Shown in pieces: positions 57,364-64,000 of a stretch of 64,000 nt of DNA. The notes below the pieces were generated by a model. The model was not told the DNA's origin. It worked only from the letters and a program-made list of their open reading frames with translations, and did not search any database. The stretch comes from Acinetobacter pittii (GTDB lineage Bacteria; Pseudomonadota; Gammaproteobacteria; Pseudomonadales; Moraxellaceae). The translations under genes were made by a program, and so were the position numbers. The stretch is taken from the NCBI RefSeq assembly GCF_034064985.1, contig NZ_CP139249.1:2170001-2234000 (forward strand). Reading direction: 5' to 3'. Positions within the stretch are counted from its first letter, which is position 1. Every line of letters begins with the position of its first letter.

Positions 57364-58182
57364 CTAAGATAGTTCTTTTTGTCTAATGCTCTGCTGGCTT
57401 TGTAGAAGTGTTTGTATATATTCTGAATAGACAGATAATTTTTCAAAAATATGCTCTGAATAAAACATATCATCAATTAAATGTGTCATTTGACCAGCAG
57501 TAAAGGTGTCGCATAAACCAACCAGCGCTGCGTTCATTTGAGCGAATTTCGCGCATAATTTGATATAAGTCTCATCTTTATTTTTGAATAATAATTTCCG
57601 CATTTCTAAGCCATTTAGGTTTTTTAAGTCATCATCTTCTGTGGTTTTAATCCAATAAATTTTGACCTTTAAAAATTGCTCCAGTGCTTTTAAATGCTCG
57701 ATATCTACGTCTAAACTCGTAATTAAAAAAACTGTTGAGAGATCACTTCGGCATAGTGCCTTGATTAAGCTTAAATAAATAAACTCAACTTCATTAAGCT
57801 CTGCAAGTACCAAATCTATATAAATTTTTAGACTTTCTAAAACGTCATCTACTTTAAAGAGTACTTTCTTCTCAGCTTGGTAATATTTATTAAGAATAGA
57901 AAGCACAGGCGCAGTTGCAGGCGTTGTATAAATAGCTGCCTTGTTTAAGTTGGCAAAAATAAATGGTGAAAATAGATAAGCCACACTACTTTGCTGTGCC
58001 TCAATATGAGATTGGATCAAATATACTGTTTCAGATTTAGAAAAGTCTCTGAGTACTTTCGCTCTTAATAAAGTAGCTTCAAAATTAACGTAGGTTTGCT
58101 CTAACTGAGCCAATATAGATACAGGAATAGGCTGATTTTTAATAATTTTATGCAGGACATTGAGTTGAGAAGTAATAAACAT
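57364..58182 (-). CDS. Protein of unknown function, 272 residues
   Basis: I do not recognise this protein. It is mostly helical, with an internal acidic and Leu/Ile-rich pattern, and has no signal peptide, membrane segment or known motif. Regions of note are TVYLIQSHIEAQQSSVAYLF, a hydrophobic FIYLSLIKALCRSDLSTVFL, and KIYWIKTTEDDDLKNLNGLE. The middle part alternates short strands and helices, as in Rossmann-like folds. The composition matches the neighbouring genes. It is upstream of no partner; the nearest is the SfnB-like gene (gap 134 nt), with which it may be co-transcribed. Confidence 0.6.
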   Translation of the reverse strand: MFITSQLNVLHKIIKNQPIPVSILAQLEQTYVNFEATLLRAKVLRDFSKSETVYLIQSHIEAQQSSVAYLFSPFIFANLNKAAIYTTPATAPVLSILNKYYQAEKKVLFKVDDVLESLKIYIDLVLAELNEVEFIYLSLIKALCRSDLSTVFLITSLDVDIEHLKALEQFLKVKIYWIKTTEDDDLKNLNGLEMRKLLFKNKDETYIKLCAKFAQMNAALVGLCDTFTAGQMTHLIDDMFYSEHIFEKLSVYSEYIQTLLQSQQSIRQKELS

Positions 58183-58825
58183 TTTTTAACATCCAAGCTA
58201 TTTTAGAAGAGCTACACTTAAATCAGGTCTTTAATAACCTACGTAACAACCAGACCTCTCGCAAAACAACAAAGGAATAAAAGAGAAGAAACTATTCTGC
58301 GCTTATTCCCCAAAGTCGCATTCACTTTGTTTTGGAAAGTGATTTTGGCCATTCGTAAATCTTGTTCATTTATTTTGGACTTTTGAAGAATGGATACATA
58401 GCTACAGATATTTGAAAAAAAACTATAGCACACCTCATGAGTGCTTCAGACTGTTATAGTTTTATAAAAAATTTCTGTATCTACATATACAAAAATAGTA
58501 AGTGCATGATTAAGGAAACTTCTTAAGGTAGGTAGTTTTCATGAGACGATCTATTGCATATCGCCAGATATTTCATCAATGTTTCAATGCAACATGCATT
58601 TTTACAAATGCAACATCAAGCATAAACTTTGTTAACAGACTGAGAACAATTAATCAGTCTATTCTCTTGAAATATCAAGCAATTATATTGCTTAACCCTG
58701 TTGGCATTTTACTTGCTAAGAAGATCTATCACAGAAGTAAGTTTAATCGCCAAAATACTTTGTTGCCTGAAAATAAGTATTTAACACATTCAACCATCAT
58801 CAGCTAGTTCACAGGGGGAAAGTTT
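58183..58825. other. 643-bp region upstream of cydA without a convincing gene
   Basis: A frame of 88 codons (58541-58807, plus strand) and a 64-codon frame (58239-58433, minus) exist but lack recognisable content. The first has AAGGTAGG upstream, so it may be real. The region holds a minus-strand terminator-like hairpin at 58411-58463, a direct repeat ATGCAACAT, and a 7-bp inverted repeat AGACTGA/TCAGTCT (58637-58660). The cyd promoter should lie in it. Confidence 0.4.
58411..58463 (-). terminator. Minus-strand terminator-like hairpin with no assigned gene
   Basis: AAAACTATA (58419-58427) pairs with TATAGTTTT (58455-58463); an inner GCAC/GTGC stem lies within. Read on the minus strand it ends in eight T. 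No minus-strand gene ends just before it. Confidence 0.55.
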
Positions 58826-60271
58826 ATGAGCCTCGGTCTAACCGCTTTAGAATTAGCGCGAATACAATTTGCTTTTACAGTATCGTTCCATATTATTTTT
58901 CCGGCCACTTCCATCGGTCTTGCCTGCTTTTTAGCAGTATTAGAGTGGAAATGGTTAAGAACCCAAAACCCGATTTATAAAGATCTCTTTAAATACTGGA
59001 TTAAGATCTTTGCCGTTGCCTTTGGTATGGGTGTGGTCTCGGGCGTGGTTATGAGTTACCAGTTTGGTACCAACTGGAGTGAATTTTCACGTGTCGCCGG
59101 AAGTATTACTGGCCCTTTACTTACCTATGAAGTCTTGAGTGCCTTCTTCTTAGAAGCAGGTTTCTTGGGCATTATGTTATTTGGTTGGGGACGCGTTGGT
59201 CCTAGGGCCCATTTCTTTGCAACACTTATGGTTGCCATCGGAACATGTATTTCCATGTTCTGGATCTTATCTTCCAATAGCTGGATGCAGACCCCTCAAG
59301 GCTTTGCCATCGAAAATGGCATTATTGTGCCAAAAGACTGGTTTGCAATTGTGTTTAATCCGTCCTTCCCTTACCGCTTTGCCCACATGGGTGCAGCGGC
59401 TTTCTTAGTTTCATCATTATTGGTCGTTGGAACATCTGCATGGCATTTAGTAAAAGGCCGTCGTGATGAATTGGTAAAAAAATCGTTCTCGATGGGTTTA
59501 TGGATGGTGCTTGTAACTTCTTGTTTGCAAGTGGTGATTGGCGATAACCACGGTTTAAATACTCGTGAACATCAACCTGCCAAACTTGCAGCAATGGAAG
59601 GTCACTGGGAAACCAATCACAATGAGCCGATGCCATTATTGTTATTTGCCATTCCAGATATGATAGAAGAGCGTAACCACTTTGAAGTGGGCGTTCCATA
59701 TTTAGGCAGTTTAATTTTAACGCACAGTTTAGATGGTCAAGTGACTGGTTTAAAAGATTTCGCACCTGAAGACCGTCCAAATTCAACCATCGTTTTCTGG
59801 AGCTTCCGTGTGATGGTGGGTCTTGGTGTGCTCATGGTCACTCTGTCTTTAATTGCGCTTTGGTTACGTAAACGTGGAAAACTCTATGAAACATCATGGT
59901 TTCATAAATTTGCTGTAGTGATGGGGCCTGCGGGTTATGTGGCAATGCTGGCTGGCTGGATTACTACTGAAGTAGGCCGTCAACCATGGGTTGTATACGG
60001 CATTATGCGCACTAAAGACGGGCTTTCACATACAGTTTCTGCAGATCAGGTGGGTCTGAGTCTCTTTATTTTTGTGGTGGTATACACCATCGTTTTTGGT
60101 AGCGGTATTTACTACACCTTAAAACTCATTAATAAAGGCCCTGTATTTATCGATACACCAACTATTGAATCTGGTGGCGTTGGACACTTTAAAACACCAA
60201 TGCGTCCACTCAGTGCTGTCGATGAAAACATTGACGATAATCAAAAATCTGGGGAGAAACATCATGATTGA
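58826..60271 (+). CDS. cydA: Cytochrome bd-type quinol oxidase subunit I, cyanide-insensitive (CioA) type
   Basis: A 481-residue membrane protein with about nine helices. ELARIQFAFTVSFHIIFPAT carries the first heme-ligand His near residue 22. MGVVSGVVMSYQFGTNWSEF and GDNHGLNTREHQPAKLAAME (the Q-loop region) follow, and AGWITTEVGRQPWVVYG near 390 is the signature. The Q-loop is short, as in the cyanide-insensitive oxidases of Pseudomonas rather than the long-loop E. coli enzyme. It oxidises quinol and reduces oxygen to water. cydB overlaps its end by eight bases. Confidence 0.95.
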   Translation: MSLGLTALELARIQFAFTVSFHIIFPATSIGLACFLAVLEWKWLRTQNPIYKDLFKYWIKIFAVAFGMGVVSGVVMSYQFGTNWSEFSRVAGSITGPLLTYEVLSAFFLEAGFLGIMLFGWGRVGPRAHFFATLMVAIGTCISMFWILSSNSWMQTPQGFAIENGIIVPKDWFAIVFNPSFPYRFAHMGAAAFLVSSLLVVGTSAWHLVKGRRDELVKKSFSMGLWMVLVTSCLQVVIGDNHGLNTREHQPAKLAAMEGHWETNHNEPMPLLLFAIPDMIEERNHFEVGVPYLGSLILTHSLDGQVTGLKDFAPEDRPNSTIVFWSFRVMVGLGVLMVTLSLIALWLRKRGKLYETSWFHKFAVVMGPAGYVAMLAGWITTEVGRQPWVVYGIMRTKDGLSHTVSADQVGLSLFIFVVVYTIVFGSGIYYTLKLINKGPVFIDTPTIESGGVGHFKTPMRPLSAVDENIDDNQKSGEKHHD

Positions 60272-61271
60272 TCTTTCTTTAATATGGGTCGGTATTATTG
60301 GTTTAGGTGTTTTAATTTATGTGGTCATGGATGGTTTTGACTTAGGAATCGGAATTATGTTCCCTTTCATTAAGAACAGCCAAGAACGTGACGTCATGAT
60401 GAATACTGTGGCTCCTGTCTGGGATGGTAACGAAACGTGGATGGTTCTCGGTGGTGCTGGTCTATATGCAGCATTTCCGCTGGTTTATTCGACAGTTTTA
60501 TCAGCACTCTACCTACCTATTATTTTCATGGTCATTGCCCTGATTTTCCGCGGTGTTGCGTTTGAATTCCGTTTTAAAGCTCACCGTACTAAGCATCTGT
60601 GGGACTTAGCCTTTATTTGGGGTTCAGTTTTAACCAGTTTCCTACAAGGGATTATTTTAGGTGCCTATATCCAAGGGATTAAAACCGAAAATGGTATTTT
60701 TGCTGGTGGGTCTTTTGATTGGCTTTCCCCATTTACGATCTTTACAGGTATTGGCGTAGTTGCGATGTATGCCACTTTAGGATGTGGATGGCTGATCTTA
60801 AAAACCGAAAAAGGTTTGCAGCAACGTATGTATGAGCTTATGCCAAAGCTGATTATTGCATTGCTCATTATTTTTGGTGGCGTAAGTTTATATACGCCTC
60901 TGACTCATCCTGAAATTGCAGATCGCTGGTTCTCTTTACCAAATCTGTTCTATTTTAGCCCTGTACCTATTTTGGTCTTATTGTTTGTTGGCCTGATTTT
61001 ATCGGCATGTAAAAAGCAGGATCATGACCTTAAACCATTTGCATATACATTGGCTCTCGTTTTCCTTGCATTTACTGGTTTTGTAATTAGTTTATGGCCA
61101 TATATTATTCCGCCATCAGTTACCATTTGGCAGGCAGCAGCGCCTCATTCAAGCCAGATGTTTGCTTTGGTCGGCGCACTTATTTTGATTCCAATTATTA
61201 TTGCTTACACCATTGTTTCTTATTGGGTATTCCGTGACAAAGTGCGTGTAGGTGACGAAGGTTATCATTAA
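60264..61271 (+). CDS. cydB: Cytochrome bd-type quinol oxidase subunit II
   Basis: A 335-residue protein with eight helices. The N-terminus IWVGIIGLGVLIYVVMDGFD and LGIGIMFPFIKN is characteristic, as is NTVAPVWDGNETWMVLGGAG near residue 50, then GVAFEFRFKAHRTKHLWDLA near 98. GGGGAGAAAC precedes the ATG at 60264; a longer in-frame reading from 60165 lies inside cydA. It forms the bd-oxidase heterodimer with CydA. Confidence 0.95.
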   Translation: MIDLSLIWVGIIGLGVLIYVVMDGFDLGIGIMFPFIKNSQERDVMMNTVAPVWDGNETWMVLGGAGLYAAFPLVYSTVLSALYLPIIFMVIALIFRGVAFEFRFKAHRTKHLWDLAFIWGSVLTSFLQGIILGAYIQGIKTENGIFAGGSFDWLSPFTIFTGIGVVAMYATLGCGWLILKTEKGLQQRMYELMPKLIIALLIIFGGVSLYTPLTHPEIADRWFSLPNLFYFSPVPILVLLFVGLILSACKKQDHDLKPFAYTLALVFLAFTGFVISLWPYIIPPSVTIWQAAAPHSSQMFALVGALILIPIIIAYTIVSYWVFRDKVRVGDEGYH

Positions 61272-61285
61272 GTATGGAGGGTTTT

Positions 61286-61420
61286 ATGAAAAAGTCATCC
61301 GTTAAACTCAATCAAACTCAATGGTTTATTCTGTTATGGCTGGGCGGTTTTTTAGCCTTAGCTGTGATTGCTGGTTTGTTTAAAGTGATATTGATTTATG
61401 CCGCCCCGTACTTAAAATAA
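61286..61420 (+). CDS. DUF2474-like small membrane protein, bd-oxidase-associated
   Basis: A 44-residue ORF: MKKSSVKLNQTQWFILLWL, then GGFLALAVIAGLFKVILIYA and APYLK. It has one transmembrane helix with a charged N-terminus. GGAGG lies six bases before the ATG. It starts 14 nt after cydB and ends before a terminator, the usual place of CydX/YbgT or DUF2474 subunits. The pattern W-x-L-L-W-x-G-x-x-A-L fits DUF2474 better than CydX. It likely stabilises the oxidase. Confidence 0.75.
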   Translation: MKKSSVKLNQTQWFILLWLGGFLALAVIAGLFKVILIYAAPYLK

Positions 61421-61436
61421 ACCGATAGTTGTATAT

Positions 61437-61472
61437 AAATGCCGTTTGTAGATTCTGCAAACGGCATTTATT
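61437..61472 (+). terminator. Intrinsic terminator after the cyd operon
   Basis: AAATGCCGTTTG (61437-61448) and CAAACGGCATTT (61458-61469) form a 12-bp stem. A short T/A tail follows. Confidence 0.82.
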
Positions 61473-61518
61473 ATTGAGTAAGCGCTTCTTTTATTTTGTC
61501 ATTTTTGGCAGCCAACAC

Positions 61519-62937
61519 ATGTATAAATCTGAACAACTTGCCCATAGTATTCGCCGACTCATTGAGAGCGGAAATTTAAATGCGCATGAGAAACTCCCGT
61601 CTTTAAGAGATCAGGTACAACGTTCTGGTTTTAGCTTAATGACTGTCATGAATGCTTACCAAGAACTTGAATCTCAAGGGCTCATTTATTCAAAAGAAAA
61701 ATCGGGTTATTTCGTTGCCGAGCAAATTGCTCTTAAACCTTTAGAACAGTATTCGGTTGTTTCACTTAATTCTAAAATTGAAATTAATTCTTTAGTTTTT
61801 AAATATCTTAAATCGATTCAACATGAATCTGTCGTGCCTTTTGGTTCAGCTTTCCCTGATAGTCAACTTTTAGCTGCTCCCAAACTTATTCAAATTATGG
61901 GGCAATTTGCACGGCAAAGGCAAAGCTATGACCAGACAGCAAGCCTACCTCCCGGTAATTTAGCGTTAAGAAAACTGATTGCTCAGCGCTACTGTATGCA
62001 AGGCATACAGACCGATCCAGATGACATTGTCATTACATCTGGAGGTTTAGATGCACTGAACCTTTCGCTACAAGCTGTCGCTCAACCCGGCGATTATATT
62101 TTATTACAGCAAACTGTGTTTTATGGGGCTTGGCAAGCCGCCGAGCGTTTAGGACTTAAAGTGATTACCATTCCTGAGCATCCACAACACGGTTTTGACT
62201 TAGAGGCTTTTGAACAGGTCATTCAAACATATCCAATCAAGGTGTGCTGGCTCATGCTCAACGCCCATAACCCGATTGGTTTTACAGTTAGTGATGACAT
62301 TAAATATAAAATTGCCAAACTACTTCATGAACACCAAATTTATTTGATTGAAGATGATGTGTATGAAGAGCTTTATTATGGTGGGCAAAAACCACTTTCG
62401 ATGAAGTATTTTGACCAACAAAATCTGGTGCTACACTGCTCGTCTTTTTCTAAAACATTAGGTGCAGGTTTTCGGGTCGGTTGGGTTTATGCGGGTAAAT
62501 TTTCGGACCATATTCAACACTTGCAACTCATGAGTACCATTTCAGTCAATGCACTCATTCAAAATGCATTGGTTGAGTTTTTGTCTCATCATCATTATGA
62601 AAAGCACTTGCGTACACTTAGACTTTCACTTGAACGTTATAAAAAGCAGTTTTATCACTATTTAAAGCAGCATTTACCAAGCTCTTGCGAAGTGTATTAC
62701 TACCCAAGTGGCTATTTTCTATGGGTCAAACTTCCTAGTACGCTAGACAGTATGCAAGTTTATGAAGAATTGATTCAGCAAGACATTGGCGTTGCGCCAA
62801 GCCCTTTGTTTAGTGTTTTACCCGCACAACAGCATTATTTACGAATTAACTGTTCTTTTGAATGGAACACTAAAATTCAAAGTGCATTAGATCAAGTGAT
62901 TAAAACTATACAACAAAGAGTTGAAGCAAGTCTCTAA
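61519..62937 (+). CDS. MocR/PdxR-family transcriptional regulator with aminotransferase-like domain
   Basis: A 472-residue protein. The N-terminal GntR-type winged helix reads LAHSIRRLIESGNLNAHEKL and SLRDQVQRSGFSLMTVMNAY. The aminotransferase-like domain carries ASLPPGNLALRKLIAQRY, DIVITSGGLDALNLSLQA, LIEDDVYEELYYGGQKPL, and the PLP lysine in HCSSFSKTLGAGFRVGWVY. The ATG at 61519 is chosen because the longer reading from 61429 runs through the cyd terminator. MocR regulators bind PLP and control PLP, GABA or amino acid genes; the target is unknown. A LysR gene follows 100 nt later. Confidence 0.88.
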   Translation: MYKSEQLAHSIRRLIESGNLNAHEKLPSLRDQVQRSGFSLMTVMNAYQELESQGLIYSKEKSGYFVAEQIALKPLEQYSVVSLNSKIEINSLVFKYLKSIQHESVVPFGSAFPDSQLLAAPKLIQIMGQFARQRQSYDQTASLPPGNLALRKLIAQRYCMQGIQTDPDDIVITSGGLDALNLSLQAVAQPGDYILLQQTVFYGAWQAAERLGLKVITIPEHPQHGFDLEAFEQVIQTYPIKVCWLMLNAHNPIGFTVSDDIKYKIAKLLHEHQIYLIEDDVYEELYYGGQKPLSMKYFDQQNLVLHCSSFSKTLGAGFRVGWVYAGKFSDHIQHLQLMSTISVNALIQNALVEFLSHHHYEKHLRTLRLSLERYKKQFYHYLKQHLPSSCEVYYYPSGYFLWVKLPSTLDSMQVYEELIQQDIGVAPSPLFSVLPAQQHYLRINCSFEWNTKIQSALDQVIKTIQQRVEASL

Positions 62938-63037
62938 AGAAATGCTTCGACCTAAGCACAATTTTATGGCCTTTATTTTGTGGTAACTTTATAGCTCAAA
63001 TCTATAGTTTTAAGGGAAACAGGTTCAAAGGCTTAAT

Positions 63038-63955
63038 ATGGAAATTGATGAAGAACTCACCCTGAAAAAAATACAGATTTTTTTAGCTTTTATGCGCTGT
63101 GGAAATTTGTCTAAAACAGCCACAGAAATGCAGCTAAGTAATGTCAGTGTTCACAAAGCACTGCACTCCTTAGAAAGCGCTTTACGTTGTCCTCTTTTTA
63201 AAAATGAAGGCCGTAACCTCATTCCTTTAAAAAGTGCTTATGTCTTTGAAGAACGAGCACAAAAAATCGTACAAGACATTTTTATTACCGTAAATAAAAC
63301 CAGAGAGGCTGCGGGTTTTGCGGCTAAGGTTTTACATTTAGGTTCTCTTTATTCTTTGACGGTAAATACGATTCCAAATGTGATTAGCGGTCTTAAGCTC
63401 AGACGTAGTGAGCTTGATATTCAGCTGTTGCTGAGTTCAAATCAGGATTTGGTAAAAAAGCTGAAAGCCACTGAGCTGGATGCAATCATTGTAGCTTTAA
63501 ATGAAACCACCCAAGATGATGACTTTGAAATTTTGCCAATGTTTTCAGACGACATTTTTTTGGCCGTCAATAAAGATTCAAAATATGCCGATTTTAAAGA
63601 CATTGATTTAAGCCTTTTAAAAGAAGAAACTTTTTTAACTTTAACCAAGGGTTTTGCAACCCATAACGACAGCGATATTATTTTTAAAAAAGCAGGCTTT
63701 TCGCCTAAAGTTGCTTTACAGGTCAATGATATTTTCACCTTAATTAGTATGGTCAGTTCAGGCGTCGGTTTTGCTCTACTACCCGGTCGTATTTCTGCTG
63801 TTTATGAAAGTTCAGTAAAACTTATTCCGCTAAAACAGCAATATCACATGCAACAAGAAATTGGACTGGTCTTTTTAAAAAGTAAAGAACGCGACCCTAA
63901 CTTACTTGCTCTGATTGCTGAATGTCGAATGTTCGCCACTAATTTTAAAAGATAA
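63038..63955 (+). CDS. mdcR: LysR-family regulator, resembles the malonate-utilisation regulator MdcR
   Basis: A 305-residue LysR protein. The helix-turn-helix reads GNLSKTATEMQLSNVSVHKA, then LHSLESALRCPLFKNEGRNL. The effector domain opens LHLGSLYSLTVNTIPNVISG, then has LKLRRSELDIQLLLSSNQDL and VNDIFTLISMVSSGVGFALL with PGR. These blocks follow what I recall of MdcR sequences (SVHRALHTLE, GTLYSLT, VNDIFSMISLV, GVGFALLPGR). If so, a malonate decarboxylase operon should lie to the right of the window. Symbol is tentative. Confidence 0.7.
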   Translation: MEIDEELTLKKIQIFLAFMRCGNLSKTATEMQLSNVSVHKALHSLESALRCPLFKNEGRNLIPLKSAYVFEERAQKIVQDIFITVNKTREAAGFAAKVLHLGSLYSLTVNTIPNVISGLKLRRSELDIQLLLSSNQDLVKKLKATELDAIIVALNETTQDDDFEILPMFSDDIFLAVNKDSKYADFKDIDLSLLKEETFLTLTKGFATHNDSDIIFKKAGFSPKVALQVNDIFTLISMVSSGVGFALLPGRISAVYESSVKLIPLKQQYHMQQEIGLVFLKSKERDPNLLALIAECRMFATNFKR

Positions 63956-63959
63956 ATAT

Positions 63960-63990
63960 CGGCAACTTATTAAAGAATAATGAGTTGCCG
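63960..63990 (+). terminator. Hairpin after the MdcR-like gene
   Basis: CGGCAACT (63960-63967) and AGTTGCCG (63983-63990), extended by four inner pairs (one G-U). The tail is short because the window ends at 64000. Confidence 0.6.
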
Positions 63991-64000
63991 TTGTGCGATT

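Noticed and set aside
58541..58807. 88-codon plus-strand frame before cydA
   Set aside because: It has a possible ribosome binding site but no recognisable content and unusual composition. It is kept only as part of the intergenic description.

Overview
The window reads as chromosomal DNA of an Acinetobacter, most likely the A. calcoaceticus-baumannii complex. It is AT-rich and densely coded. Its genes are typical of that genus: ychF, glnD-dapC, dnaE-trmJ-cysE, purT, a long ahpF, cyanide-insensitive-type cydAB, and several SfnB/DszA sulfur-scavenging genes. This is recognition from protein sequence; no database search was run. No rRNA, tRNA, CRISPR array, intact insertion sequence, prophage or replication origin was seen.

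Layout. 1-7174: a seven-gene co-directional operon, entered mid-gene. It has two SfnB-type flavoproteins, a DszA/NtaA-type FMN monooxygenase, two MetQ-like binding proteins, MetN and MetI. 7268-13807: housekeeping and small genes (ychF, a DUF962/Mpo1-like protein, a Crp-type regulator, a secreted Lys-rich protein, a lipoprotein, azlCD, a tautomerase-fold protein, purT). 13835-17693: glnD and dapC. 17751-20194 (minus): msrB-gpx-araC-lysE in close succession. 20435-25383: an AlaA-like aminotransferase with an extra N-terminal domain, a glutamate/dicarboxylate symporter, and a periplasmic asparaginase behind a sigma-54-type promoter. 25582-33973: dnaE, trmJ, cysE, a TPR lipoprotein and a large lipoprotein lipase. 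34025-39913: ahpF, a split chromate transporter with a LysR regulator, and an ars locus (ACR3, arsR, divergent arsC).

39983-43958: XapX, an amidohydrolase and a YcaC-like isochorismatase-family hydrolase, with a divergent LysR gene. 44008-47350: a GntR/FCD regulator diverging from an NCS1 permease and a hydantoin/allantoin-type racemase. The intergenic region holds a sigma-54-type promoter followed by a perfect 17-bp inverted repeat made of two ATTGTGCACAAT palindromes. 47418-57229: a second sulfur locus (tauABCD, a divergent porin, an MFS transporter, DszA-type and SfnB-type enzymes). 57364-63955: an unrecognised protein, cydAB with a 44-aa DUF2474-like small gene, a MocR/PdxR-type regulator and an MdcR-like LysR regulator.

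The accessory genes mostly serve nutrient scavenging: organosulfur compounds (two loci), organic nitrogen (asparaginase and NCS1/racemase, both apparently under sigma-54 control), and branched-chain amino acid export. Defence against oxidants and metals (msrB, gpx, ahpF, chr, ars) sits between them. The least explained units are the amidohydrolase/XapX/YcaC cluster, the aminotransferase with a DNA-binding-like extension, and the sfnB-sfnB-dszA-metQQNI operon.
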